Positions 5,784 through 15,048 are shown, numbered from the stretch's first letter. The stretch: 45,907 bases of DNA from Eubacteriales bacterium (GCA_030524545.1 JAUNGM010000033.1:1-45907), one strand, 5' to 3'. Made by a program: numbers and translations. Notes: generated by a model from the sequence alone, not told the origin.

Positions 5784-6548
5784 TCAGATTTTGTCGACCC
5801 AGAAGCGGATTGCCTTTTCCAGCAGTTCTGCGCAGCCCGGGACTTCTTTGTCATAGTAAAGCTTAAACCGCTCATCCGCAATATACAGATTGGCAGTCGC
5901 TTTGTGGGCCTGCGCGGTATACTCCTTCCAGGTATTTCCAAGCCACTCCTTGTGAAGAACCACGATTCTGCGTGCTTCTTCGCTTTCCGGCAAAATACCG
6001 GCAGCCACGCCTTCCTGCAGACGGGTGCGAATCTCACTGCCCAGATTCCGGAACCTCTCCCAGTCTGCTTCTGTCATATTCAGAATCTTACGGTGGGAAG
6101 CATCAATCTCCTCGTCTCCGTATTTCTCCCGGACTTCTGATCCGTATTGCTCTTCATGCTCTCTGACAACACGTTCCTTAAACGCTTCAAATTTCTCTTT
6201 ATCGCTCATTTCACATTCTCCCTTCATACACAATAAAGTCTGTTTCACTGTTCGGATCAGAGCATCCATACGGCTTCTCTGCCTTTCCAGTTCCAGAAGA
6301 TGTTCTTCAAGAGCATGCGCAATATCAAAGTCTTTCTGATAAAGAATCTTCCTGATTCTTTTCAGGTCAAAGCCTCGCTCCCGGTAAAAGAGAATCTGCT
6401 GAAGTACATCCAGCTCCTTTTCCCCATAAAACCGATATCCTGCTTCACTGACATATAAGGGCTTCAAAAGTCCGATTTCATCATAATAGCGCAGGGTGCG
6501 TGCACTCACTCCCGCAAGCTCTGACAATTCCCGGATGCCATATTCCAT
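5784..6548 (-). CDS. MerR-family activator with TipAS ligand-binding domain
   Basis: A 254-residue protein starting at ATG 6548, with AGGAGG seven bases upstream. The N-terminal MerR winged HTH (about 1-70) contains IRELSELAGVSARTLRYYDE and GYRFYGEKEL. A coiled-coil dimerisation helix (about 75-115) follows, then a TipAS-type domain (about 120-254, with HKEWLGNTWKEYT and a C-terminal WVDKI) as in TipAL, Mta and related drug-sensing activators. These bind hydrophobic peptides or antibiotics and twist a promoter with an overlong spacer. Exactly such a promoter lies upstream (6572-6602), so autoactivation is likely. No effector gene is adjacent on the same transcript, so any regulated pump lies elsewhere. 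Confidence 0.88.
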   Translation of the reverse strand: MEYGIRELSELAGVSARTLRYYDEIGLLKPLYVSEAGYRFYGEKELDVLQQILFYRERGFDLKRIRKILYQKDFDIAHALEEHLLELERQRSRMDALIRTVKQTLLCMKGECEMSDKEKFEAFKERVVREHEEQYGSEVREKYGDEEIDASHRKILNMTEADWERFRNLGSEIRTRLQEGVAAGILPESEEARRIVVLHKEWLGNTWKEYTAQAHKATANLYIADERFKLYYDKEVPGCAELLEKAIRFWVDKI

Positions 6549-6571
6549 AAGTACCACCTCCTGATGAGGGA

Positions 6572-6602
6572 AGTATAATTCTTTCCGTTACGTCAAAGTC
6601 AA
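6572..6602 (-). promoter_or_regulatory. MerR-type promoter with 19-bp spacer
   Basis: On the minus strand, TTGACT (6602-6597) and TATACT (6577-6572) are separated by 19 bases, the hallmark spacing of promoters activated by MerR proteins. It lies directly upstream of the MerR/TipAS gene. Confidence 0.75.
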
Positions 6603-6665
6603 TGGCTTTTCTAAAAAAATTTAAAGTTATTTTAAGCTTCCTGTGTTATTATGCTTGATAACCAA

Positions 6666-6690
6666 ATCGCACACCGTATTGGTGTGCGAT
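6666..6690. terminator. 10-bp stem hairpin after asnB
   Basis: ATCGCACACC (6666-6675) and GGTGTGCGAT (6681-6690) form a perfect stem around GTATT, 17 bases past the asnB stop. The following T run on the minus strand is weak (TTTGGTTAT). Confidence 0.6.
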
Positions 6691-6706
6691 CAAAAAAACT
6701 GCTGCT

Positions 6707-8557
6707 TTAATTATTGAAAATGCTTTTTCCTTCAAAGTAAACCTGGTGCCAAACCAAAAACATATAGACTGTCCAGATCTTCCGGCTGTTATCCCTGATT
6801 CCCTTTTTATGCTCTTCCAAAAGCTTTAAAATCTCGTCACAGCGGAAGTATTCCCGGGCAGTATCGCCGGAAAAGGCTTCTTTCACTGCCAGGTAGCACG
6901 GCTCTTCCTTCAGCCAGACCCGAATCGGCACAGGGAAGCCCAGCTTCTTCCTGCTTGCGCTTTCCTGTGGAAGGTATTTCTCTGTCACCTTGCGGAAAAG
7001 GTACTTGGTCTGATTCTTTCTGGTTTTGGCATTGGACGGCATGACCTGCGCAACCTTAAATACCTCTTTGTCAAGATACGGCACACGAAGCTCAAGAGAA
7101 TGTGCCATACTCATTCTGTCCGCATTCAGAAGGATATCCCCTTCCAGCCAACAGGTAAGATCCACATACTGCATTTTATCCACATCTTTGAGATTCGCTG
7201 CTTTGTCGTAATACTGCTTCAGGAGCTGGTCCGTGGAAAGTGCATCCGTAGGTACACGCAGGATCTGTCTTCTTTCTTCATTGCTGAAAATATTGGCATT
7301 CCCGATAAAACGCTCCTCTACGTCCTTGGCAGCACGAATGAGGTAATTTCTTCCTTTGAGATTCTCAGGCAGCTTCTCTGCAAGATTTCCGATCTTTTTG
7401 CGGACGCTCTTGGGAATCCAGCTCAGCCATTTCAGAGCTTCCGGTTCCAGATAAATGTTATATCCGCCGAAAAGCTCATCTGCCCCTTCTCCGGAGGTGA
7501 CCACCTTCACATACTTCGCCGCCTCCTGGGAAACAAAATACAGCGCAATAGCGGAAGCATCGCCGCTTGGCTCATCCAGATAATACATTACCTTGGGAAC
7601 AGCCTCCCAGAACTCATTCCTGTCAATGTTTTTCGTATGGTGTTCAAGCTCCAGTTTCTTCGCCAGTTCCTCAGATACCTGAATCTCGTTATATTTGCTT
7701 TTTTTGTCCATAAAGCCTACGGTAAAGGCTTTATTTCCGGTGAATCGTTCTGCCACAAAGCTGGAATCCACGCCTCCTGAAAGGAAAGCACCAATCTCTA
7801 CATCACTGACCATATGGGTCTGTACGGATTCCTTCAGCACTTTCTCCAGACGATCCATGATCTTCTGGTCTCCATGCATTTTTTTCGGAGTCAGAACCGG
7901 ATCAAAATACTTCTCAACCTTAATCCTGCCGTTCTCATATGTCAGAAAACTTCCTGCCGGAAGCCTGTAAATCCCTTTAAAAAACGTCTCATCCAAAATC
8001 GAATACTGAAAAGAAAGATACTGCTCCAGCGCCTCACGGTTGACCTCTCTCGGACATCCGGGAAATTCCAGAATACTCTTAATTTCTGATGCAAACACAA
8101 AGCAGCCATTGATCATTGCATAATAAAACGGTTTTATTCCAAAAAAGTCTCTGGCCGCAAACAAACGCTTGTTCTTTTCGTCCCATATGGCAAAGGCAAA
8201 CATGCCGCGCAAATGGTCTACCACACCGGTTCCGTATTCCTCAAAACCATGCAGTACAGTCTCGGAATCAGAATGATTCGCAAACGTATGGCCTGCCTTT
8301 TCCAGTTTCTTCCTTAATGCTTTGTAATTATAGACCTCACCGTTAAAAACCAGCGTCATCTCTCCGTCTTCATTATCCATCGGCTGCATTCCGCCTTCCA
8401 GGTCGATAATACTCAGCCTGCAGAAACCAAGGGCGGCATCCTCTCTGATCCTGGCATCCTGCCCATCCGGTCCACGGTGCCGGATTGCATTCAGCATATC
8501 ATTGACAATCGCCTCTTTCCCTTCCTGTTTCCCTATAAATCCACAAATTCCACACAT
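6707..8557 (-). CDS. asnB: Asparagine synthase (glutamine-hydrolysing)
   Basis: A 616-residue cytosolic enzyme that makes asparagine from aspartate, ATP and glutamine. The N-terminal class II glutaminase domain starts MCGICGF, so Cys2 is the nucleophile after Met removal; RHRGPDG, SIIDLEGG and FNGEVYN follow. The synthetase domain carries the PP-loop LSGGVDSS (259-266), SGEGADELFGGY and later LGFPVPIRVWL. The length matches the family. The start has AGAGGA upstream. It is monocistronic: hairpins lie on both sides and the neighbours are unrelated. The 290-base region upstream is AT-rich and should hold its promoter, but I cannot pick one confidently. Confidence 0.95.
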   Translation of the reverse strand: MCGICGFIGKQEGKEAIVNDMLNAIRHRGPDGQDARIREDAALGFCRLSIIDLEGGMQPMDNEDGEMTLVFNGEVYNYKALRKKLEKAGHTFANHSDSETVLHGFEEYGTGVVDHLRGMFAFAIWDEKNKRLFAARDFFGIKPFYYAMINGCFVFASEIKSILEFPGCPREVNREALEQYLSFQYSILDETFFKGIYRLPAGSFLTYENGRIKVEKYFDPVLTPKKMHGDQKIMDRLEKVLKESVQTHMVSDVEIGAFLSGGVDSSFVAERFTGNKAFTVGFMDKKSKYNEIQVSEELAKKLELEHHTKNIDRNEFWEAVPKVMYYLDEPSGDASAIALYFVSQEAAKYVKVVTSGEGADELFGGYNIYLEPEALKWLSWIPKSVRKKIGNLAEKLPENLKGRNYLIRAAKDVEERFIGNANIFSNEERRQILRVPTDALSTDQLLKQYYDKAANLKDVDKMQYVDLTCWLEGDILLNADRMSMAHSLELRVPYLDKEVFKVAQVMPSNAKTRKNQTKYLFRKVTEKYLPQESASRKKLGFPVPIRVWLKEEPCYLAVKEAFSGDTAREYFRCDEILKLLEEHKKGIRDNSRKIWTVYMFLVWHQVYFEGKSIFNN

Positions 8558-8790
8558 TGTTTATCCTCTGTTTTCTTTTTTGGTAATTCCTTCCGTAAAA
8601 TATTACTATCCCGCAATCATATTTTAACACAAATTATTATTTCTTCCACATATTTTTTAACATATTAAAACTTTTTTCACAAGCCATAATTTTTTCCACC
8701 TGAATTCGGCAGACTGCATATAGTATAATACATCCCCACTGATATCCTGTAATATAAAAATAACATTTTTCATTATGTTCTCTTTGCCCA

Positions 8791-8827
8791 AAACAGGCTG
8801 ATTCCCAACAAAGGAACCAGCCTGTTT
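8791..8827 (-). terminator. Terminator of glgB
   Basis: AAACAGGCTG (8791-8800) and CAGCCTGTTT (8818-8827) pair, with further TTCC/GGAA pairing inside, and the stem ends in TTTT on the minus strand, 21 bases past the glgB stop. Confidence 0.7.
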
Positions 8828-8847
8828 CTATCTTCACTCTATTTCTA

Positions 8848-10650
8848 TTACTCTACCACATAATATCTGCCCGAGAATGCCGGCAGTTCCAGCATTTTTC
8901 CGGCGTTCGTTTTCGTTTCCGCCTTTTTCACAGGAACCTTCTTTGCCGGAGTTTTGCCGCCATAGCAGTCCATGTCGCTGTCCATAAGAAGGGTCAGTTT
9001 TTTTTCAGCCAGGGAAGTCGGCGTCACATCATACACCTGCTTTGCATCCGAAAAATTAAAAACTGCCAGGATGTTCTGGCCTGCACACCGTCTTTCGAAT
9101 ACATACACATTTTTTGCTTCCTGGTGGCAGTCGATCCACTGGAATCCTTCCCTGTCATAATCATTCCGGGACAGGGCCGGGTTTTCCAGATAACATTGAT
9201 TCAGATCTTTCATAAAACGATGGAATGCATCATGCTTGGGATATTCCAGAATGCACCAATCCTGCTCTCTCCGTTCGTCCCATTCCCGGAGCTGGCCGAT
9301 TTCATTGCCCATGAAGTTCAGCTTCTTGCCCGGATGTGCATACATATACATATACAGGGCCCGCGCCTGAGGGAATTTTCCCTCATACTCTGTTCCCATC
9401 TTCTGAAGAATCGTAGCCTTTCCGTGCACCACCTCATCATGGGATAAAGGAAGCAGAAAGTGTTCATCATAAAAATACTGCATGGAAAATGTCAGCTTAT
9501 GGTACATATCTGTCCGGTACTGCGGCTCTGCGGAAAAGTACGCCAGAGTATCGTTCATCCATCCAAGATCCCATTTATAGTCAAAGCCAAGTCCGCCCTG
9601 GTCTGCTGGCCTGGTAACTCCGACCCAGGAGGAAGAATCCTCTGCGATCAGCAATGCCTCGGGCATTCTCTCTTTCAATCCCCGGTTCATCACCTGCAGG
9701 AACTGGATGGCAGGCTTGCACTCGCCTCTTGCAGCATTTCCCTGCCAGAAGATCAGGTTTCCCACCGCGTCCATACGGAGTCCGTCAAAATGATATTCTT
9801 TCAGCCAGAAATAAGCTGCGGACTGAAGGAAACTACAGGTCTCCCCTCTGGAATGCATGAAATTGCAGCTTCCCCATTCATTCACACCAACCGCACTGTT
9901 CGGATATTCATACAACGCTGTTCCGTCATAATTCCAAAGTGCATAATCATTTACTGCAAAATGCACAGGAACAAAATCCAGAATCACTCCGATCTCATGC
10001 TCATGACATTTATCTACAAATCTGCAAAGTCCTTCCGGAGTCCCATAACGGGAGGTCGGACTGAAATATCCGGTTGCCTGATATCCCCAGGATGCATCAC
10101 AGGGATATTCACAAAGGGGCATGATCTCCACATAATTATATCCGTTTTCTTTCAGATACGGCACCAGAATATCAGCCAGCTCTTCATAGGAATACCAGCC
10201 GTCTTCCGCTTCTGTTTTCTTTCTCCAGGAACCGAAATGCAGTTCGTAAATATTCAGCGGGCCATGCACGGTGTCCTTTCTCTTTCGAAGCCACTTTTCA
10301 TCATGAAATTGATGCGTGCTCCTGTCATGGATGATAGACGCAGATGCAGGCCGCAGTTCCGAATAAAAAGCATATGGATCTGCATGGTCAATAAAGCTTC
10401 CGTCCTGCCTGTAAATGCGGAATTTGTACATCATACCGGCTTTTGCCTCCGGTATGGTACATTCCCAGAAATTGCCATCATAAATTTTGTGCATCGGGGC
10501 TTCCGTCCAGTGATTAAATTCCCCGATCACCGCAATATGCCTTGCTGCCGGAGCAAAGGTCCGAAACACGGTTCCCCCTTCATAAACATGTGCTCCCAGA
10601 AATTCCTGTGCTTCAAATTCTTTTCCTGTGTAAAAACTATAAAAGTCCAT
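8848..10650 (-). CDS. glgB: 1,4-alpha-glucan branching enzyme
   Basis: A 600-residue GH13 enzyme that cuts alpha-1,4-glucan chains and rejoins them as alpha-1,6 branches in glycogen. I start it at ATG 10650 (AGGAGG seven bases upstream); an in-frame codon at 10734 would add 28 unlikely residues. A CBM48 module fills about residues 18-105 (TFAPAARHIAVIGEFN). The GH13 signature regions follow: DFVPVHF (225-231), GLRMDAV with nucleophile Asp294, IAEDSS with acid/base Glu337, and LSHDEVVHG with His404/Asp405. The C-terminal beta domain has an unusual lysine/alanine-rich insert (KTPAKKVPVKK). No other glycogen gene is nearby, so it is an orphan glg gene, divergent from a TetR-type regulator. Confidence 0.93.
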   Translation of the reverse strand: MDFYSFYTGKEFEAQEFLGAHVYEGGTVFRTFAPAARHIAVIGEFNHWTEAPMHKIYDGNFWECTIPEAKAGMMYKFRIYRQDGSFIDHADPYAFYSELRPASASIIHDRSTHQFHDEKWLRKRKDTVHGPLNIYELHFGSWRKKTEAEDGWYSYEELADILVPYLKENGYNYVEIMPLCEYPCDASWGYQATGYFSPTSRYGTPEGLCRFVDKCHEHEIGVILDFVPVHFAVNDYALWNYDGTALYEYPNSAVGVNEWGSCNFMHSRGETCSFLQSAAYFWLKEYHFDGLRMDAVGNLIFWQGNAARGECKPAIQFLQVMNRGLKERMPEALLIAEDSSSWVGVTRPADQGGLGFDYKWDLGWMNDTLAYFSAEPQYRTDMYHKLTFSMQYFYDEHFLLPLSHDEVVHGKATILQKMGTEYEGKFPQARALYMYMYAHPGKKLNFMGNEIGQLREWDERREQDWCILEYPKHDAFHRFMKDLNQCYLENPALSRNDYDREGFQWIDCHQEAKNVYVFERRCAGQNILAVFNFSDAKQVYDVTPTSLAEKKLTLLMDSDMDCYGGKTPAKKVPVKKAETKTNAGKMLELPAFSGRYYVVE

Positions 10651-10681
10651 TGGACAACCTCCTGAAAAAATATAGACACCC

Positions 10682-10780
10682 GTCGGATTTATGAGTATAA
10701 TATATCTGGTTGGTTTCCAAAAATCATCCAACACCTTTTGTAAAACGTCGGATAACCAACGAATTTTAACAATTGTCGGA
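10682..10780. promoter_or_regulatory. Divergent glgB/TetR promoter region with repeated GTCGGA and GTTGGTT/AACCAAC
   Basis: GTCGGA appears at 10682, 10747 and 10775. GTTGGTT (10709-10715) and AACCAAC (10754-10760) form an inverted pair. A TATACT box for glgB lies at 10699-10694 on the minus strand. These are candidate binding sites for the TetR-family protein, not proven. Confidence 0.4.
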
Positions 10781-10788
10781 GAATAGAC

Positions 10789-11352
10789 ATGGACAAAAGA
10801 GTACAGAAAAGCAAAAGCAGCATCATCAATACCTTTTTGGAAATACGGGCAAAAAAGCCATTAGAAAAAATCACGGTAACGGAGTTATGCAAAAAAGCCG
10901 AAATCAATAAATCCACTTTTTACGTTCATTACCATGATATTTATGATCTGTCAGAGCAGCTTGAAAAAGAGGTTGTGGATTCTATTCTGGAATCTATCCA
11001 GCACCCTGAGAAGGTATTTGAAACACCGGATCAGTTCACCCGTGACCTGTATCAGGCATACCAGGCCAAGAACTCCCTCATTCAGATTCTTTTTGCAGAT
11101 ACCCGCAGCATGCTCCTTCCCCAAAAGATCACCGGCGCTATCAAAGATCTTCTGTTCCGCATGCGCCCGGAATACCGGGAAAATCCGGAAATGGACATCT
11201 GCTTTACGTATCAGATCTACGGGGGCTACTATGCATTTAAAGAGAGCCATCAGTATGATTCTGCCTATGCTGTCTCCGTAATCAGCAGTCTCTCCGCCGG
11301 ATATCTCGCCCTGAAAAAAGCGAATTTACCGGAAGATTCCCAAAGATCATAA
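10789..11352 (+). CDS. TetR/AcrR-family transcriptional regulator
   Basis: A 187-residue regulator. The TetR_N helix-turn-helix (about residues 8-55) shows KITVTELCKKAEINKSTFY and the following YVHYHDIYDL typical of the family. The C-terminal half is the helical ligand-binding and dimerisation domain, close to the TetR_C-type found in DhaS-like regulators. CGGAG precedes the ATG. It is transcribed away from glgB across 138 bases containing repeated motifs, so control of glgB, of itself, or both is plausible. It ends at a strong bidirectional terminator. The ligand is unknown. Confidence 0.85.
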   Translation: MDKRVQKSKSSIINTFLEIRAKKPLEKITVTELCKKAEINKSTFYVHYHDIYDLSEQLEKEVVDSILESIQHPEKVFETPDQFTRDLYQAYQAKNSLIQILFADTRSMLLPQKITGAIKDLLFRMRPEYRENPEMDICFTYQIYGGYYAFKESHQYDSAYAVSVISSLSAGYLALKKANLPEDSQRS

Positions 11353-11356
11353 AATA

Positions 11357-11404
11357 AAAAAGCAGGATTGCCGCACAATGACTTGCAAACGGAACCTGCT
11401 TTTT
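11357..11404. terminator. Bidirectional terminator between the TetR gene and the BMP transporter operon
   Basis: AAAAAGCAGG (11357-11366) and CCTGCTTTTT (11395-11404) give a stem with T runs on both strands, placed between two convergent genes. Confidence 0.8.
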
Positions 11405-11413
11405 CTTTTGCTT

Positions 11414-12406
11414 TTATCTTTCCTCACGGAAATATGACAATCCAAGACTTTCCGGCGGCTGGTTTTCTTTCTTCTTGCGGAAGCTGATCACCACCAGAAC
11501 GATGATCGTAACCACATACGGTACCATCTGAATCAGGTCTGTGACATAGCTTGCCACCTTAATCCCAAGGATACTCGGAAGGAACTGGTACAGCCAGTAA
11601 AGCATACCGAAGAGATAGGCTCCCCAGATGGCATTCAGCGGCTTCCATGTGGTAAAGATAACAAGGGCAACGGCCAGCCAGCCAAGTGCCTCGATCTGCC
11701 CCGTGGTAGCCCAGATTCCCTGATTGTAATCCAGAACATAATACAGGCCGCCGATACCGGACAGACCGGCTCCCAGGCAGGTAGCCAGATATTTATACTT
11801 CGTCACATTAATGCCTGCTGCATCCGCAGTACCCGGGTTCTCTCCCACTGCACGAAGATTCAGGCCCACTCTTGTCTTATTCAGCACATAGTGCAGGACA
11901 ATGGCAATGATAATGGCCGCATACACCAGGAATCCGTAGGAAAATACCGTTTTACTGACGATCCCGAACTTCGAAGAAAGAAACGGGATTTTTTTTGCAA
12001 ACGCTGCATTTGCCAGCGGCGCTGCGGAATAGCTGGAGCCGTTCAGGATGAAGACACCGAAAAAATTCGCAACACCCATACCAAAAGTCGTCAGTGCCAG
12101 ACCGGTTACATTCTGATTGGCACGCAGGGTAATGGTCAGGAAGCTGAAGATCAGTCCGCCCAGCATAGATGCCGCAATTGCTGCAAACAGGGCTATGATG
12201 ACACACACCCAGCCTTTCGGGTCAGGAGAAAGCTTTTCATAGTAATAGGAGCTGGCAAAGCCTGCAAAACCTCCAAGATACATAATACCGGGAACACCAA
12301 GGTTTAAGTTTCCCGATTTCTCCGTAAGGATCTCGCCCATGGAACCAAACATAATGATCGTTCCGAAAGGAATCGCCCGGATGATCCATGCAATTAAATT
12401 ACTCAT
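11414..12406 (-). CDS. ABC transporter permease, BMP/nucleoside type (second permease)
   Basis: A 330-residue integral membrane protein of the BPD_transp_2 family (like NupQ/YufQ), with about eight to ten hydrophobic segments. Family marks are the N-terminal GSMGEILTEKSGNLNLGVPG loop and ALTTFGMGVANFFGVFILNG. It contains NLRAVGENPGTADAAGIN, the conserved cytoplasmic coupling loop that contacts the ATPase. The C-terminus is basic (FRKKKEN). It starts directly after the upstream permease gene with no gap, so it is the last gene of a three-gene operon. It probably forms a heterodimeric channel with that permease for purine nucleosides or a related small ligand. Confidence 0.88.
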   Translation of the reverse strand: MSNLIAWIIRAIPFGTIIMFGSMGEILTEKSGNLNLGVPGIMYLGGFAGFASSYYYEKLSPDPKGWVCVIIALFAAIAASMLGGLIFSFLTITLRANQNVTGLALTTFGMGVANFFGVFILNGSSYSAAPLANAAFAKKIPFLSSKFGIVSKTVFSYGFLVYAAIIIAIVLHYVLNKTRVGLNLRAVGENPGTADAAGINVTKYKYLATCLGAGLSGIGGLYYVLDYNQGIWATTGQIEALGWLAVALVIFTTWKPLNAIWGAYLFGMLYWLYQFLPSILGIKVASYVTDLIQMVPYVVTIIVLVVISFRKKKENQPPESLGLSYFREER

Positions 12407-13513
12407 TTAGTGCACCTCCTTATGTTTCGAACCTTTAAAGACCATCTTATAGTTAATAAAGAACTCGCTGCCCAGGATAAAGAACAGGATGATTCCTTCG
12501 ATAATACTTGCAGCAAAATCATTCAGGCTGTAAGCTGATGCAATCTCAGACGCACCCCTGGAAAGGAATATAAGGAGGAAAGAGATCAATGCCATGTAAA
12601 AGGTATTGAATTTTGCCAGCCATGCAACAATGATCGCAGTAAATCCATTGCCGCCTGCAGATGCGGTAGAAATCGTCTGGTCTCTTCCCGCAACGATCAG
12701 AAATCCTGCAAGTCCGCAGATCGCACCGGAAATGATCATGGTACGAATCGTCACATGCTTCACATTGATTCCTGCATAACGCGCCGTATTCTCGGATTCT
12801 CCCACAACGGAAATCTCATATCCCTGTTTAGAGTACTTAAGATAGAAGAACATCACAAAGGTCAGAATCACCACGATCAGAATATTGATATTGTATCGCT
12901 GGCCGAGAAACTGCGGAAACCACCCTGCCTGATTGGACATATTAAGCTTGCCAAGACTGGATGCCTTTCCACGCATGATGTTGGTCATACAGGCAACGAT
13001 ACTTGTAGCAACATAATTCATCATCAAAGTAAACAGTGTTTCATTCGTATTCCAGTGTGCCTTAAAGAAAGCAGGAATAAAGCCCCATACACCGCCTGCG
13101 ATCACACTGGTCAGAAACATAGTCAGAAACAGCACAGGTGCAGACATGTTCTGTCCGAACTTTACCATGACAAGCGCGGTAGCCAGTCCGCCCATCAGAA
13201 CCTGCCCCTCTGCCCCGATATTCCAGAAACGCATCTTAAAGGCAGGTGCAAGCGCAATACCGATGCAAAGCAGTGTCACCAGGTCACGCATAGCCCAGGA
13301 AAACCTGACGGAGGTCATAAATGTTCCGTTAAACATAACTCCATAAACAGCCAGCGGGTTCAGTCCTGTTACTGTAAAAATAAAGACAGCATCCACCACC
13401 AGCGCCAGCAGAATCGCTGCGGCACGCGCGGCAATCTTATTACCAAGGGTGGCTCCGTCCCGCTTTACAATGCGGACAAAGGGCTCTTTTACTTTTGCAT
13501 TTTCATGACTCAT
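12407..13513 (-). CDS. ABC transporter permease, BMP/nucleoside type (first permease)
   Basis: A 368-residue BPD_transp_2 permease (like NupP/YufP). A basic cytoplasmic N-terminus of about 30 residues is followed by a series of membrane helices. Family landmarks are FKMRFWNIGAEGQ, NTNETLFTLMMNYVA and VVGESENTARYAGIN, the coupling loop. The ATG lies inside the last codons of the ATPase gene (four-base overlap, 13510-13513), so translation is coupled. It pairs with the permease immediately downstream. Confidence 0.88.
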   Translation of the reverse strand: MSHENAKVKEPFVRIVKRDGATLGNKIAARAAAILLALVVDAVFIFTVTGLNPLAVYGVMFNGTFMTSVRFSWAMRDLVTLLCIGIALAPAFKMRFWNIGAEGQVLMGGLATALVMVKFGQNMSAPVLFLTMFLTSVIAGGVWGFIPAFFKAHWNTNETLFTLMMNYVATSIVACMTNIMRGKASSLGKLNMSNQAGWFPQFLGQRYNINILIVVILTFVMFFYLKYSKQGYEISVVGESENTARYAGINVKHVTIRTMIISGAICGLAGFLIVAGRDQTISTASAGGNGFTAIIVAWLAKFNTFYMALISFLLIFLSRGASEIASAYSLNDFAASIIEGIILFFILGSEFFINYKMVFKGSKHKEVH

Positions 13514-15048
13514 TTTCCAGCACCGCCCTTCTTAATATTTGTCATGAGAAGACCTACTTCTTCTTTTGTGGTACGGCGGCCTTCCACAATTCCGTTTGCC
13601 TTGCCGTCACAGAGAACAAGGATCCTGTCGCAAAGATCGATCAGTACATCCAGGTCCTCTCCTACATAAATCACCGCAACTCCGTTTTTCTTCTCTTCAT
13701 CCAGCAAATTGTAGATTGTGTACGAGGTATTGATATCCAGGCCGCGCACTGCATATGCCGTCATCAGAACGGTTGGTTCTTCCGCGATTTCACGGCCTAC
13801 CAGAACCTTCTGCACATTTCCTCCGGAAAGCCGGGATACAGGAGTATTGATACTTGGAGTTACAACCTCCAGCTCCTCTTTCACTCTTTCTGCCAGCTTC
13901 TTCGGCCCTCTGGTGTCCGTGATGGGAGAATGGCCTCTGCCATAGCTCTTAAGAAGCATATTTCCTGTCATGCCCATCGAGCCAACCAGCCCCATGCCGA
14001 GACGGTCCTCCGGAACAAACGCAAGATGAATGCCAGCATCCCGGATTTTCTTCGGTGTTTTCCCCACAAGTTCCATTGGGCTGTTTTCTTTGCCCCGCTC
14101 GTAGAATTTGATGCTGCTCTCCTGTGATGTAATCTGCAGTCCTGCAATAGCTTCCAAAAGCTCCTTCTGGCCGTTTCCGGAAATGCCTGCGATTCCCAGG
14201 ATTTCTCCGCCGTATGCGTCAAAGCTCACGTTATCCAGGACCTTGACATTTTCTTTATTATAGACAGTCAGATGGGATATGGACAGTCTTTTGACCGGAT
14301 TCACCGGTTCGGTACGCTGAATATTCAGCTCCACCTTCTTGCCTACCATCATCTCTGTCAAAGAGTTCTCTGTCGCCTCTGCGGTATCCACCGCACCTAT
14401 GTATTCTCCCTTACGCAGGATGGCTACACGGTCGGAAATTTCCAGAACCTCGTGAAGCTTATGGGTAATGATGATCACAGATTTGTTATCTTTTTTCATA
14501 TTGCGGATCACTTCAAACAGACGCTCTGTTTCCTGCGGTGTCAGTACGGCAGTCGGTTCATCCAGGATCAGGATATCCGCCCCTCTGTATAATACCTTCA
14601 CAATCTCCAGCGTCTGTTTCTGGGACACGCTCATTTCATAGACCTTCTGTGTAAGGTTCAGATCAAAATGATACTTGTCACAAATAGCCTGTGTCTTTTC
14701 CTGAATGGCTTTCATGTCAAATTTCTCAGTTTTTTCCAGACCAAGAGCAATATTCTCAACAGCTGTAAAAACATCGATCAGCTTAAAATGCTGATGAATC
14801 ATGCCGATTCCCAGACTATACGCATCCTTTGGAGACCGGATTTCCACCGGCTTTCCGTTCACCAGGATTTCACCCTCATCCGGATAATAGATTCCTGCGA
14901 TCATATTCATCAGTGTTGTCTTACCGCTGCCGTTTTCCCCAAGTAAAGAGAGAATCTCACCCTTGCGGATATCCAGCGATACATCCTTATTGGCAACAAC
15001 TTTTCCGAATGTTTTTGTCACATTCTTTAACTGAACTGCAAATTCCAT
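13510..15048 (-). CDS. ABC transporter ATPase with two nucleotide-binding domains, BMP/nucleoside type
   Basis: A 512-residue tandem ATPase like NupO/YufO and RbsA. NBD1 (about 1-240) has Walker A GENGSGKTT, a variant signature (MSVSQKQT) and Walker B ILILDEPTAVL. NBD2 (about 255-505) has a degenerate Walker A (GISGNGQKE) and a good signature LSGGNVQK. Its Walker B region reads VLMTAYAVRGLD where relatives usually have a form like AAQPTRGLD, so the second ATP site may be weakened or regulatory. GGGAGG precedes the ATG at a long ten-base spacing. It is the first gene of the ATPase-permease-permease operon, separated from the binding-protein gene by a terminator and a tandem repeat. Confidence 0.9.
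   Translation of the reverse strand: MEFAVQLKNVTKTFGKVVANKDVSLDIRKGEILSLLGENGSGKTTLMNMIAGIYYPDEGEILVNGKPVEIRSPKDAYSLGIGMIHQHFKLIDVFTAVENIALGLEKTEKFDMKAIQEKTQAICDKYHFDLNLTQKVYEMSVSQKQTLEIVKVLYRGADILILDEPTAVLTPQETERLFEVIRNMKKDNKSVIIITHKLHEVLEISDRVAILRKGEYIGAVDTAEATENSLTEMMVGKKVELNIQRTEPVNPVKRLSISHLTVYNKENVKVLDNVSFDAYGGEILGIAGISGNGQKELLEAIAGLQITSQESSIKFYERGKENSPMELVGKTPKKIRDAGIHLAFVPEDRLGMGLVGSMGMTGNMLLKSYGRGHSPITDTRGPKKLAERVKEELEVVTPSINTPVSRLSGGNVQKVLVGREIAEEPTVLMTAYAVRGLDINTSYTIYNLLDEEKKNGVAVIYVGEDLDVLIDLCDRILVLCDGKANGIVEGRRTTKEEVGLLMTNIKKGGAGK

Noticed and set aside
8558-8790. T-box or amino-acid leader for asnB
   Set aside because: No T-box sequence or specifier-type stem was recognisable in this AT-rich region.
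8637-8837. Minus-strand 66-codon frame between glgB and asnB
   Set aside because: No ribosome binding site, overlaps the glgB terminator, and the composition is that of an AT-rich leader.
9460-10665. Long plus-strand frame of about 400 codons opposite glgB
   Set aside because: It mirrors the strongly supported glgB frame and shows no domain; a codon-bias shadow.
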